Positions 8,865-19,123 are shown, counted from the first letter of the stretch. The stretch: 64,000 nucleotides of DNA from Hydrocarboniphaga sp965279055 (GCF_965279055.1 NZ_OZ257125.1:1364001-1428000); one strand, 5' to 3'. Program-made: numbers and translations. The notes: generated from the letters alone by a model not told the origin.

Positions 8865-9269
8865 GGCGCGACGCGCCGCAGGACAACGGGAGAACAGCGG
8901 ATGCGACGGTTCTTTGCAGGCCTTGTCGCGAGGCCGGACCAGCAGCAGCTGTTACGACATCGGTGTCTTCATCCTGAAGCGAGCTCTACGGCAGAGAGCG
9001 ATGCCGTGGCGCCATTATCCTGCAGCTGGACGCTTCTTGAGCAGGCGCCAGTGTCGATATTTCATACCGGCGGTCCGCCGGGCGGCGCATGGCCGAGCCT
9101 GTAGGAGCGGATTCTATCCGCGACTCAGGCTTCGCCGGCACAGTCGCGGATAGGATCCGCTCCTACAACTGCGGCTAGTCCGCTGCATCGGTGGAAAAGC
9201 ATCTGGATAGCGGTGCCAGCGCGCTGTGATGGCGCCGATAGCCAGGTGCGATTTCATCGATGCAGTGGA
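8865..9269. other. 405-base gap without a convincing gene
   Basis: Between the broken ABC transporter and the phosphodiesterase gene there is no frame with a plausible start, ribosome site and protein-like composition. It holds one palindromic REP-like element (9101-9166). The part at 8865-9090 may include the former promoter of the decayed transporter; I see no confident -10/-35 pair. Confidence 0.5.
9101..9166. repeat. REP-like palindrome, GTAGGAGCGGATT variant
   Basis: Inverted repeat whose arms begin GTAGGAGCGGATTCTATCC and end with the near-complement, separated by about 18 bases that include CAGGCTTCGCCGGCAC. Three more members are at 30944-31025, 38777-38838 and 56429-56486. All share outer GTAGGAGCGG and inner CCGCGACT; the middle changes in compensating fashion (GATTCTATC, ACCCTGT, GCTTGC), as expected if the hairpin shape is kept. 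Similar repeats are common in Pseudomonas and Xanthomonas. No REP-associated tyrosine transposase lies in the window. Confidence 0.85.
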
Positions 9270-10397
9270 CTAGGGCTGCAGAAACGCGTCCACCGCCGCC
9301 CGCGCGACGAAGGCATCGTCGCTGAATAGGCCGTCGATCCCGGCGCGCAGAAACCGCGTGATCTCGCCGAAGGCGTCGCCGCGTGCGGTCTTGTCGGCTT
9401 GTGAGCGGAAGTCCGTCGGCAGGAAGTGGTTTTCCGGGCGAAAAGTGTAGGGATGCACCAGCAGCCCGGCCGCGTGCGCGTCGGCGATCAGCGCGGTCGG
9501 CGCCAGCAGCCGGCCGTCGGCGTCGCGCGGGATCAGCATGTTCTTGTCCGGGCCGATGCCGGTTGCATAGCGCGCCACTTCCTTCAGGCCGGCCGGCGTG
9601 ATCATGTCCGCATAGCCAAACGTCGAGCCGGCGGCGACCGCGTCGTAAGGCTGCTCGGGCGGCGCGCCCATCAGCTGGATGATCGGCAGATCGGTCTTCG
9701 CGCGCATCGCCTTCAGGTTGGCGACTTCGAAGCTCTGGATGAACACCGGCGCATTTTTGCCGGCGTAGCCGTTGGCGGCGAGCTGATCCAGCAGCCGCTG
9801 CTCCAGCGGCAGGCCGATGCCCTGGAAATAGCTCGGATGCTTGGTCTCCGGATAGATCGCGATGGTGCGGCCGGTTTCGATGCTCTTGGCCTTGGCCAGG
9901 TCGATGACTTCCTGGAACGTCGGAATCCGCCAGACGCCGTTGTAGCGCGTGTTGCCGGGGCGGATGTCGGCGATGCGCTCCCGGGCGCGCAGCGTGCGCA
10001 GTTCGGCGAGCGTGAAGTCCTCGGTGAACCAGCCGCTCAGCACGACGCCGTCGATGGTCTTGGTGGTCTTGCGCGCGGCGAATTCGGGATGTTCGGCGAC
10101 GTCGGTGGTGCCCGAGATTTCGTTCTCGTGGCGTGCGACCAGCACGCCGTCTTGGGTCGCGACCAGATCGGGCTCGATCACGTCGGCGCCGTATTCGATC
10201 GCCAGGGTATACGAGCCGATCGTGTGTTCCGGCCGGTAAGCCGAGGCGCCACGATGGGCGATGACGATGATCTTCGGTAGCGGCTTGAGGCTCATGGTCG
10301 ATGTCGGTCGGGCGGTGCCGGGCGCCGAGCATGCGGCGAGCGCGGGCAGCATGGCAACCAGCAGCGCGGCGGCAAGCCGGAGACTGAATGTTTTCAT
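9270..10397 (-). CDS. glycerophosphodiester phosphodiesterase lipoprotein (GlpQ-like)
   Basis: A 375-residue exported enzyme. The start at 10397 (MKTFSLRLAAALLVAMLP) gives a lipoprotein signal with lipobox LAAC, so the mature protein is probably anchored in the membrane facing the periplasm. The catalytic GDPD motifs follow: VIAHRGASAYRPEHT (His and Glu/Arg pair), GADVIEPDL (metal-binding Glu and Asp), VARHENEI (second His). It cleaves glycerophosphodiesters to glycerol 3-phosphate and an alcohol, supplying phosphate and carbon from phospholipid head groups. Length and motif order match periplasmic GlpQ. Start codons further upstream would add an arginine-rich, non-family extension and were rejected. 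Confidence 0.93.
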   Translation of the reverse strand: MKTFSLRLAAALLVAMLPALAACSAPGTARPTSTMSLKPLPKIIVIAHRGASAYRPEHTIGSYTLAIEYGADVIEPDLVATQDGVLVARHENEISGTTDVAEHPEFAARKTTKTIDGVVLSGWFTEDFTLAELRTLRARERIADIRPGNTRYNGVWRIPTFQEVIDLAKAKSIETGRTIAIYPETKHPSYFQGIGLPLEQRLLDQLAANGYAGKNAPVFIQSFEVANLKAMRAKTDLPIIQLMGAPPEQPYDAVAAGSTFGYADMITPAGLKEVARYATGIGPDKNMLIPRDADGRLLAPTALIADAHAAGLLVHPYTFRPENHFLPTDFRSQADKTARGDAFGEITRFLRAGIDGLFSDDAFVARAAVDAFLQP

Positions 10398-10423
10398 TTT
10401 CGCAATTCCGGGTTTCACTCGCG

Positions 10424-11854
10424 CTACTCGCTCAGCATCTGCAGATCGCGGACGAAATCGCGGTAGCCCTGGTCGCGCGCGGCCTGCTCGGGCAGCCGCA
10501 GCAGATAGGCCGGATGTACGGTCGCGATCGCGCGCACGCCGTTGCCCAGCTCGCGCCATTGCCCGCGTTGTTGCAGCAGTTTGAAGTCGCTGCCGAACAG
10601 CGCGCTCGCGGCCATGCTGCCGAGACAGACGATGATCTGCGGCTGCACGCGCGCCAGCTCGGCGTCGAGCCAGGGCCGGCACGCGGCCTGCTCGCGCGCG
10701 CCGGCGCGCTTGTGCAGGCGCTCCTTGCCGCGCGCCTCGAACTTGAAGTGCTTGACGGTGTTGGTCACGTACATCGCAGCGCGGTCCAGGCCGGCGGCGA
10801 GCAGGGCCTGATCCAGCAGTTGCCCCGCCGGACCGGCGAAAGGCTTGCCGCCGAGGTCTTCCTTGTCACCGGGCTGTTCGCCGATCAGCATGATGCGCGC
10901 GTCTTCCGGGCCGACGCCGAACACGGTCTGCGTCGCCGGCTCCCACAGCGGGCAGCGCCGGCAGTCTTTGGCCTGCGCGCGCACGTCGGCCAGGCTGCCT
11001 TCGACGAAGAACGGCGCGTCGATCCGTGGCGCGGCCGCTTCGCTGATGCGCTTGCGCGGCACAGTCGGCGCGGCCGCGACCATGGCCTGCGCGCGCGCCG
11101 GTGCGTCGCGTATCAGCTGCGGAATCAGCCGCGCTTCCGGCAGGTTCTTCCAGTATTTGACCGGCATTTCGCTTTTCATCGCGCCGATCTTGAGCCGCGC
11201 CGGATTGAAGATGCTGGCGTAGTAGCTGCGCCACAGTTCTTCCAGCAGATCGTCGCTGGGCGCCTGGTCGCGCGTTGCGCCGCGATCGAAGCGCAGCTCG
11301 CTGCCGTCCCAGTGCGCGCTGCGGTACGGCGTCAATATCGACCAGTGCATGCCGGCGAAACGGCGCACGAAGAACGGCGCGACGCGCTCGACGATGTAAT
11401 GCTCGGGCTCGAACCAGCTGACGAATACCGGCGGCAGCTCGTCGCCGCGCGCAAGCTCGCGAAAGCGCACGAAGGCGGTCATCTTGTGCAGGTCGCGGCC
11501 GACGTTCTTGCTGTGCGCGAGCGCCTTGGCGACGTCGTCGTCGGTGATCAGCTTCATCAGCTGCGGCTCGCCATGCGTCAGCCGCCACAGCATCCGGTAC
11601 AGCAGCGCGTGACGCTGCGGATCGCGATGCGCGATCACGCGATCCGCCAGGCTCATGAATTCGCGCGGCACCCTGGCCTGCGACGCGCCGGCGGGCGGGG
11701 GCGGCAGCGCTTCATCGCCGCCGCCGAACAGGCTCGCCTCGCTGCCGACGATCCAGGTGACGTGCTCGGGCGCGATCTCGGCCTGTAGCAGCGCGCGTGC
11801 GCGCCCGCGCCACTGCGCGAAGTCGACCCCGTCCTGCAGTTGCACGCTGATCAT
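10424..11854 (-). CDS. UdgX-type uracil-DNA glycosylase fused to a DUF4130 domain
   Basis: 476 residues with two parts. Residues 1-250 match the DUF4130 (TIGR03915) domain, ending in a TPYRSAHWDG / MPVKYWKNLPEA region. Residues 275-476 are a UdgX-type family-4-like glycosylase: cysteines C298, C301, C392 and C410 for the [4Fe-4S] cluster, GEQPGDKEDLGG at 325-336 (motif A), and HPAYLLR at 447-453. The UdgX loop KRRIH, whose histidine attaches covalently to the abasic sugar, reads KERLH here, with H381 kept. The start at 11854 is an ATG 32 bases after the stop of the radical SAM gene, so the pair forms an operon. The fused form is typical of this pairing in proteobacteria. Confidence 0.93.
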   Translation of the reverse strand: MISVQLQDGVDFAQWRGRARALLQAEIAPEHVTWIVGSEASLFGGGDEALPPPPAGASQARVPREFMSLADRVIAHRDPQRHALLYRMLWRLTHGEPQLMKLITDDDVAKALAHSKNVGRDLHKMTAFVRFRELARGDELPPVFVSWFEPEHYIVERVAPFFVRRFAGMHWSILTPYRSAHWDGSELRFDRGATRDQAPSDDLLEELWRSYYASIFNPARLKIGAMKSEMPVKYWKNLPEARLIPQLIRDAPARAQAMVAAAPTVPRKRISEAAAPRIDAPFFVEGSLADVRAQAKDCRRCPLWEPATQTVFGVGPEDARIMLIGEQPGDKEDLGGKPFAGPAGQLLDQALLAAGLDRAAMYVTNTVKHFKFEARGKERLHKRAGAREQAACRPWLDAELARVQPQIIVCLGSMAASALFGSDFKLLQQRGQWRELGNGVRAIATVHPAYLLRLPEQAARDQGYRDFVRDLQMLSE

Positions 11855-11888
11855 GGACGCGGCAACAAACCCCGTTCCTCGCGAGGGC

Positions 11889-13106
11889 TCAAGCAAACAG
11901 ATCCGCCTGCTGCGGCGCGACCAGTTGACTGCGCAGCGTCGTGCTCTCGGCCTGCGCGCGCGGCCGGTGATCGACGGTGATCACGAACGGCGCGACCTTG
12001 CGCGTTGGCACGCGCAGCTTGCTCAAATCCTCGAAGCGCAGCTGCTTGTGCATGCGCAGTTCGAGCAGGCGGTCGACGGTCTTCACGCCGAGGCCGGGCA
12101 CGCGCAGCAGGGTTTCGCGGCTGGCGACATTCAGATCCACCGGGAAATACTCGCGATTGCGCAGCGCCCAGGCAGTCTTCGGATCGACATCCAGGTCCAG
12201 ATTCGCGTGCTCCGCATCGGGTGGCGCGATGTCGTCGACGCTGAAGCCGTAGAAGCGCAGCAGCCAGTCGGCCTGGTAAAGACGATGCTCGCGCTGCAGC
12301 GGTGGCGCGATCAGCGGCAGCGCTTTCGAGGCGTCCGGAATCGGGCTGAACGCGCTGTAGTAAACCCGGCGCAGGCCATAGTTGTTGTACAGATTGTGGC
12401 TGGTCTTCAGCACCGCGCGATCGCTGGCGTCGTCGGCGCCGACGATCATTTGCGTGCTCTGGCCGGCCGGTGCGAAGCGCGGTGACTTGGGCTCGGCCCG
12501 GGCCTCGTCGATCGACAGGCGCAGCGAGCCCATCGCGGCGCGGATGTCGCGCAGGTTTTTTTCGGGGGCCAGATTATGCAGGCCGCTTTCGGTCGGCATT
12601 TCGATGTTGATCGACAGCCGATCCGCCCAGCGCCCGGCCTCGGTGATCAGCTCGGGCGAGGCGTCGGGAATGGTCTTCAGATGAATGTAGCCGCGAAACC
12701 GGTGATCGACGCGCAGGCTTTTCGCGACGCGCACGAGCTGCTCCATCGTGTAGTCCGCGTTGCGGATGATGCCGGACGACAGGAACAGGCCTTCGATGTA
12801 ATTGCGCTTGTAGAAATTCAGCGTGAGATCGACGACTTCCCTGACCGAGAACCGCGCACGCTCGACGTTGCTGCTGCGGCGGTTGATGCAGTACACGCAG
12901 TCGTAGGTGCAGAAATTGGTCAGCAGGATTTTCAGCAGCGAGATGCAGCGGCCGTCCGGCGCGTAGGCGTGGCAGATGCCCATGCCTTCATTGGAGCCGA
13001 TGCCGCCGGTGCCGATGGAATCGCGCTTGTTGCCGCCGCTGGACGAGCACGAGGCGTCGTACTTGGCGGCGTCGGCGAGGATCTTCAGTTTGGCGCCGAT
13101 TTCCAT
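11889..13106 (-). CDS. radical SAM protein linked to UdgX (TIGR03916-like)
   Basis: 405 residues with the radical SAM cluster motif CTYDCVYC (C66, C70, C73) in a TIM-barrel-like domain, after a Gly/Ser-rich segment with two further cysteines (C20, C45, C54). Near residues 335-365 a helix-hairpin-helix, ETLLRVPGLGVKTVDRLLE, predicts DNA contact. This family occurs almost always beside the UdgX/DUF4130 gene and is described as a putative DNA modification or repair protein; its chemistry has not been established to my knowledge. It is the promoter-proximal gene of the pair, with ATG at 13106 after no strong ribosome site. Spore photoproduct lyase is a distant relative. Confidence 0.93.
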   Translation of the reverse strand: MEIGAKLKILADAAKYDASCSSSGGNKRDSIGTGGIGSNEGMGICHAYAPDGRCISLLKILLTNFCTYDCVYCINRRSSNVERARFSVREVVDLTLNFYKRNYIEGLFLSSGIIRNADYTMEQLVRVAKSLRVDHRFRGYIHLKTIPDASPELITEAGRWADRLSINIEMPTESGLHNLAPEKNLRDIRAAMGSLRLSIDEARAEPKSPRFAPAGQSTQMIVGADDASDRAVLKTSHNLYNNYGLRRVYYSAFSPIPDASKALPLIAPPLQREHRLYQADWLLRFYGFSVDDIAPPDAEHANLDLDVDPKTAWALRNREYFPVDLNVASRETLLRVPGLGVKTVDRLLELRMHKQLRFEDLSKLRVPTRKVAPFVITVDHRPRAQAESTTLRSQLVAPQQADLFA

Positions 13107-13190
13107 GGGTCTATCTTGATAGCAGCGGCGCCGAAAGCAACCGGGCCGGCGTGGAGCCGGCCCGGCGCAAGCTAGACGCAGCCGCTACAA

Positions 13191-14411
13191 CTACATCTCC
13201 GGCGTCGCCGCCAGCGCGGCACGGCCCAGCGCCGCCAGGAACGGAATGCCGGTCTGGCTGTAGTCGTAGCGCTCGTCGTTGATGCCGCCGTCGTTGTTGC
13301 AATAGATCACGGCGCCGATGAAGCACTCGACGCCGGTGTTGGCGTCGCGGATGTAGCGCACGTCCGACACGTGGCCCAGGCCCTTGCCGGATTTGCCGAT
13401 CAGGCTCAGCGAGTCCGGCTTGGTGTCGCGGCTGTCGCCGATCACCAGGTAGTTCGAGTAGCCGTCGGCGAAGCGCGTGGTGCCATAACCCGGATCGGTG
13501 GAACCGCGCGGCAGGGTCTGCATCAGGCTCAGCAACTGGTTGCGGGTCGCCGTCGGTATCGCCCAGCGGTGCTTGGCCGGCGCGGTCTCCGGGTAGATCA
13601 GCGCCACCAGCATGTCGTGCAGATCCTGCAGCGGCAGAAAGTTGTAGCGGGTGAAATCGTGCGGCCCCTGGACGATCTGGCCATTGGCCTGCGTCCAGGC
13701 CTTGCCCTTCATCGCCTGACCATACGGATAAAGGAATTCGCGACCCTGGCGTTCGCGCCACTGCGTCAAGGTGCGGTTGCTGGCGGTGCTGACCAGGCGG
13801 CCGCCGCGGGTGGTGACGACCTCCTTGGTCTCGTCACCGCCCAGGTGCGCGATCAGCCGCGAGTTGGCGTAGCCCATGCGGCTCAGGCCGTCGTAGATGT
13901 CGTCGGTGCCGAGGAAGTCGAACAGGCGGTTGTAGGGCGAGGGCTCGTCGACGGCGAAGATCCGGCGCAGGCTGCGCGAGACTTTTTCCGCCGCGGGCTC
14001 GTCGGCCGCCCAGACGCCGCCGGGCTTGCCTTCCAATTCGATCGCGGTGTCCAGGTCCAGCCGCCAGCCGCCGAGGTTCTGCGCGGCCAGCAGCGCCAGC
14101 GGCAGGCTGGCCATGCCATTGGCCGGGTACCAGCGCTCCGGCACCACGCCAAAGGTATAGCTGCGCGGAATCTGCACCTTGCCGTCGACGCGGCGCACCG
14201 GCGTGTAGACGATCTGCACTTCGTTGGCCGGGTCGTTGGCGAGGACCGACAGCTCTGGCGGCAGCCGGCCCAGGATCGCGTCCCAGACGCCGGGCACATC
14301 GGTTTCGGACAAACGTGGGCGCGGGCCGACCGGCTTGGCATAGCCGGCACAGCCGACCATCGAGGCGCCGGCGAGGGACGCGCAGGCTTTGAGAAACTCC
14401 CGTTTTTGCAA
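13191..14411 (-). CDS. serine-hydrolase-like lipoprotein with degenerate active site
   Basis: About 406 residues. The preferred start is a TTG at 14411 (MQKREFLKACASLAG) because GGAG lies 8 bases upstream; a GTG at 14420 is the alternative. A short Tat/Sec-like leader ends in MVGC, so lipidation at C21 is likely. The middle resembles exported class-A beta-lactamase-fold serine hydrolases, with YPA-x-LPLALLAAQ where relatives have YPAS-x-x-K-LP. Here the Ser and Lys of S-x-x-K are missing (NGMAS). A GKSGKGLGHVSDVRYI segment corresponds to the KSG/KTG strand. I infer an inactive or repurposed hydrolase; the fold assignment is from memory of the family. Confidence 0.6.
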   Translation of the reverse strand: MQKREFLKACASLAGASMVGCAGYAKPVGPRPRLSETDVPGVWDAILGRLPPELSVLANDPANEVQIVYTPVRRVDGKVQIPRSYTFGVVPERWYPANGMASLPLALLAAQNLGGWRLDLDTAIELEGKPGGVWAADEPAAEKVSRSLRRIFAVDEPSPYNRLFDFLGTDDIYDGLSRMGYANSRLIAHLGGDETKEVVTTRGGRLVSTASNRTLTQWRERQGREFLYPYGQAMKGKAWTQANGQIVQGPHDFTRYNFLPLQDLHDMLVALIYPETAPAKHRWAIPTATRNQLLSLMQTLPRGSTDPGYGTTRFADGYSNYLVIGDSRDTKPDSLSLIGKSGKGLGHVSDVRYIRDANTGVECFIGAVIYCNNDGGINDERYDYSQTGIPFLAALGRAALAATPEM

Positions 14412-14598
14412 GTGCAGCACTCCGTGAGGCAGGGCGGGGGCGCCCAAGCTGCCACAGACGCAGTTTGCGTTCCATGACAGCGGCGGCGCCGCGCGCGGGG
14501 TATTGATCGTGGGTAGTCGAGGAGCCTGTAGCGCCCGCCGACGATGACGGGCGCAAGCATGACACGCCCGCGCCACCGCGCTCCATGCGTTTTTCCGC

Positions 14599-14650
14599 TT
14601 ACGGTGATCGCCCGTGGGGTGTTATAACTTAAGTAATATTTATCGCCGAG
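14599..14650 (+). promoter_or_regulatory. AT-rich putative promoter/operator of the AbrB-Doc module
   Basis: A sharply AT-rich block in a GC-rich context. TATAAC (14623-14628) with TTACGG 18 bases upstream could be -10 and -35 boxes, and the 8-base palindrome ACTTAAGT overlaps the -10 region, where a dimeric AbrB-fold antitoxin would bind for autoregulation. The start of the antitoxin gene is 28 bases after the -10. Weak -35 match; proposed from sequence only. Confidence 0.45.
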
Positions 14651-14656
14651 ACTGCC

Positions 14657-14881
14657 ATGCAACTGAAGATCATCGCCGTCGGCAATTCCGCCGGCGTGCT
14701 GCTGCCCAAGGAGCTGCTGGCGCGACTGCGCGTCGACAAGGGCGACAGCCTGTACGTCGCCGAGACCCCGGACGGGATCAAGCTGATGCCGCACGATCCG
14801 GAGCTGGCAGCGCAGATGGAGGTGGCCGAGAGGGTGATGAGCCGCCGCCGCGGCCTGCTGCGCAAGCTCGCCGACAGCTGA
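14657..14881 (+). CDS. AbrB/MazE-fold antitoxin
   Basis: 74 residues with the swapped-hairpin AbrB/SpoVT fold in the first 45 residues: LKIIAVGNSAGVLLPKELLARLRVDKGDSLYV. The remainder, rich in charged residues, would wrap the toxin. It should bind the AT-rich region just upstream as a dimer and neutralise the Doc protein encoded 9 bases downstream. An AbrB-fold partner is usual for a subset of Doc toxins in place of Phd. Neighbouring thiC and hydrolase genes are unrelated. Confidence 0.9.
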   Translation: MQLKIIAVGNSAGVLLPKELLARLRVDKGDSLYVAETPDGIKLMPHDPELAAQMEVAERVMSRRRGLLRKLADS

Positions 14882-14890
14882 GCCCGTGCG

Positions 14891-15343
14891 GTGATTGTCT
14901 GGATCAGGCGCGCGCTGGTGAGCTTGCTGCACGATCGGCAGATCGCCGAGCACGGCGGCTCGGCTGGGCTGCGCGACGAGGGTCTGCTGGAATCGGCGCT
15001 GGCGCGGCCGCAGCAGTTGCATCACTACGGCGATCCGCCGCCGGACCTGGCCGATCTGGCCGCGAGCCTGGCCTATGGTCTGGCGAAAAATCACGCCTTC
15101 GTCGATGGCAACAAACGCAGCGCCATCGTTGCCTGTGAAACCTTCATCGAGCTCAATGGCGCGACGCTGGATGCCAGCGATCTGGAGCTGTATCCGATCG
15201 CGCTGGAGCTGGCCGAAGGCGAAATGAGCGAAGCCGAGTTCGCGGCCTGGCTGCGGCCGCGTTTGCGAGTGCACGCTGCCGCGCAGTCGATACAAGAAAA
15301 ACGGCCACGCTATAAGGCGCGGCCGCGGTCTTCCAAAGCCTGA
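14891..15343 (+). CDS. doc: Doc-type toxin (Fic/Doc family)
   Basis: 150 residues from a GTG start 9 bases after the antitoxin stop. The Fic/Doc motif HAFVDGNKRSA is intact (H-x-F-x-D-G-N-K-R), including the acidic residue and Lys/Arg that Doc needs to phosphorylate EF-Tu and so block translation. GLRDEGLLESALARPQ near the start is the usual Doc substrate-flap region. It is longer than phage P1 Doc (126 residues) by a basic C-terminal tail of about 20 residues. The gene ends 12 bases from the convergent thiC stop. Intact motifs suggest an active module. Confidence 0.92.
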   Translation: MIVWIRRALVSLLHDRQIAEHGGSAGLRDEGLLESALARPQQLHHYGDPPPDLADLAASLAYGLAKNHAFVDGNKRSAIVACETFIELNGATLDASDLELYPIALELAEGEMSEAEFAAWLRPRLRVHAAAQSIQEKRPRYKARPRSSKA

Positions 15344-15355
15344 AGCGAATCGCGG

Positions 15356-17254
<1,899 letters not shown>

Positions 17255-17323
17255 CGGCGGGCATCCACGGTTGTCGTACGAACGGGGATGCACTGCAGCG
17301 CGCACGAGTGTGCGTCTTTGCGA

Positions 17324-17406
17324 GCCATCCCTACGCCGGCAGAGCCGGCCAGGTTCCAAGGGTCTGATCTCAGCCCGTCGCGTTGCATTGCTTGGGCACC
17401 CCCGGC
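17324..17406 (-). ncRNA. TPP riboswitch (THI element) upstream of thiC
   Basis: Read on the minus strand, the thiamine pyrophosphate aptamer landmarks appear in order: GGGGGTGCCC, GGGCTGAGA, CAGACCC, GAACCTG, and CCGGCGTAGGGATGG about 70 bases before the thiC ATG. CTGAGA and the GCGTAGGGA end are the most conserved pieces. High TPP would be expected to reduce thiC expression, in gram-negative bacteria usually by hiding the ribosome site; no obvious intrinsic terminator with a T-run follows. Confidence 0.95.
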
Positions 17407-17473
17407 TACGCCGCTACCTTAGGCGAGAACGGCGGATCCGGCAAACCGTGCCTGCCTGGAATCGGCGCCTGGA

Positions 17474-18037
17474 TCAGCCCTTGCGCCGCGCCTCGCGCGC
17501 CAGGAAATGCAGCGCCGCGTAGATCCGCGTGTCGACACTCAGGCCGGCGGCGCGTTGCAGGTCCAGCCAGTCGTCGACCTGGTCGGTCGGGATGCAGTGC
17601 ACCGTGATGTCCTCGCCGTCGACACCGCCGCCGTCGTGCACCCGGCTCAGGCCGCGCACGCGGACGAAGTAGCTGGTCTCGGCGGTCAGGCCGGCCGCGG
17701 TCGGCGCCGAGGTGATCAGCTCGGCGCTGGCGCCGCGAAAGCCGGTTTCCTCTTCCAGCTCGCGCAGGCCGCTGGCGCAGGCGTCTTCACCGGCGAACTC
17801 GGCGCTGTCGCCGATGATGCCGGCGGGCAGCTCGATGCTGCGGCAGCGGATCGGCCAGCGGTATTGCTCCACCAGCACCAGTTCACCGGCGTCGGTCACC
17901 GCGACGACGAAGCCGGCGCCGCTGGAGTGGGGCCGCACCACGTATTCCCAGTGCCCGCGGCGCAGCAGCCGCAGCCACTCGCCTTCGTGCAGCACCTGCA
18001 CGTCCGGCTCCACAGGGCGGCGCGGGGGCTTGTTCAT
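17474..18037 (-). CDS. NUDIX hydrolase, ADP-ribose pyrophosphatase-like
   Basis: 187 residues from the ATG at 18037, which forms an ATGA overlap with the end of rlmJ; a start at 18052 (MSDEQ) is also possible. The core reads ELPAGIIGD, then E-DACASGL-RELEEETGF, the NUDIX box with its catalytic REL-EE residues; the first Gly of the box is not at the usual spacing. The ELPAG block before the box is typical of ADP-sugar pyrophosphatases, which hydrolyse ADP-ribose to AMP and ribose 5-phosphate. Co-transcribed with rlmJ. Confidence 0.87.
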   Translation of the reverse strand: MNKPPRRPVEPDVQVLHEGEWLRLLRRGHWEYVVRPHSSGAGFVVAVTDAGELVLVEQYRWPIRCRSIELPAGIIGDSAEFAGEDACASGLRELEEETGFRGASAELITSAPTAAGLTAETSYFVRVRGLSRVHDGGGVDGEDITVHCIPTDQVDDWLDLQRAAGLSVDTRIYAALHFLAREARRKG

Positions 18038-18891
18038 TTGCTCGTCAGACATTCGGCCTCGGTCTTGATCCAGCGGGTTTCGATGGTCGATTTGGGGCCT
18101 TGCGACAGGCCGCGCGCGATCGCGTCCAGCGCCGGCTTCATGGTCTCTTCGAACTTCCACGGCGGGTTCAGCACCGCCACGCCGCAGACGTGCATCTGGC
18201 CCTGCGCCGGCGCGCCGTTGTCGAAGCGGAAGTCCAGCACCGGCTTGGGCGAGGCCTTGGCGATGCGCCGCAGGAAGCGGTCGGCCTCGAAGCGCTTCTT
18301 GACCGGGTACCAGACCAGATACTGGCCCTGCAAAAAGCGCGTCTGCGCGGTCTGCAGGAAGTCGCCGATCTGGTCGAACTCGGACAGCGCCTCGAACGGT
18401 GGGTCGATCAGCACCAGGCCGCGCTTCTCGGCCGGCGGCAGCGAGGCGGCCGCGGTCTCGTAGCCGTCGCGGCGCAGCACCGTGGTGTTGGCGCGCGGCG
18501 CGGCCTGGCGCAGCTGCCATTCCAGCGCGTCGGCGACCTCGGCGATCTTCTCGACCAGCAGCAGCCGGTCGCCGGGTCGCGCCAGGCCGGCGGCGATCAC
18601 CGGGGAGCCCGGATAGACCGTGCCGTCGCCGGCCAGCGCCAGATAGCGCTGCAGCGTCGGCGGCCCGGAACCGGGTTTACCGGCCTGCAACAGTCGGCCT
18701 ATACCCTGTCGCCATTCGGCCGTGGTTTCGGCCGCGGCTTGGCGCAGGTCGTAGCGGCCGGCACCGGCATGCGTGTCCAGGTAGAACCAGGGCTTGTCCT
18801 TGGCGTTGAGGGCGTCGAGCAGGCCGACCAGCAGCGTGTGCTTGAGAACGTCGGCAAAATTGCCGGCGTGGTAGTGATGTCGGTAATGCAT
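18034..18891 (-). CDS. rlmJ: 23S rRNA (adenine(2030)-N(6))-methyltransferase RlmJ
   Basis: 285 residues from the ATG at 18891, giving the family start MHYRHHYHAGNFADVLKH. RlmJ methylates N6 of A2030 in 23S rRNA. The catalytic motif of N6-adenine methyltransferases, DPPF, is seen in VLIDPPFEALSEF, and YLDTHAGAGRYDL is the SAM-binding loop. The longer frame upstream of 18891 lacks similarity to the family. It leads a two-gene unit with the NUDIX gene and is divergent from the first DUF1800 gene across 232 bases. Confidence 0.96.
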   Translation of the reverse strand: MHYRHHYHAGNFADVLKHTLLVGLLDALNAKDKPWFYLDTHAGAGRYDLRQAAAETTAEWRQGIGRLLQAGKPGSGPPTLQRYLALAGDGTVYPGSPVIAAGLARPGDRLLLVEKIAEVADALEWQLRQAAPRANTTVLRRDGYETAAASLPPAEKRGLVLIDPPFEALSEFDQIGDFLQTAQTRFLQGQYLVWYPVKKRFEADRFLRRIAKASPKPVLDFRFDNGAPAQGQMHVCGVAVLNPPWKFEETMKPALDAIARGLSQGPKSTIETRWIKTEAECLTSK

Positions 18892-19084
18892 GGACCTGGG
18901 AAATCGAACCTGAGTTGATGCGCTTGGCAACGGGTCGCGGCATGATGATGATGCGGCCCGTCATTTGCTTCCAGATAAGAGTAGGCCATTGAAGGCCTAT
19001 CCAGTAGGTATCGTCGTCGATTGCGTCGTCCGGCCGCGATATCACCATGCTAGGGACTCGGCATCGGGCCGCGTTCGCAGCAAC

Positions 19085-19106
19085 TTGCCGCCGTCTTTCG
19101 GCGCAA
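19085..19106 (+). promoter_or_regulatory. stem-loop just before DUF1800 copy 1
   Basis: TTGCCGCCG, loop TCTTT, CGGCGCAA: an eight-pair stem with one bulged C, ending 17 bases before the GTG start. Stem-loops unrelated in sequence stand at the same place before the other two DUF1800 genes. No T-run follows, so it is not an intrinsic terminator. It may affect translation or mRNA stability, or be chance in GC-rich DNA. Confidence 0.4.
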
Positions 19107-19123
19107 CACTATTGGGGTAAGTC

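Noticed and set aside
9175..10332. Long minus-strand frame overlapping the phosphodiesterase gene
   Set aside because: Out of frame with the well-supported GDPD protein and arginine-rich; a shadow.
18892..19123. tRNA or small RNA in the rlmJ/DUF1800 gap
   Set aside because: No cloverleaf, T-loop or CCA pattern found; only the short hairpin at 19085.
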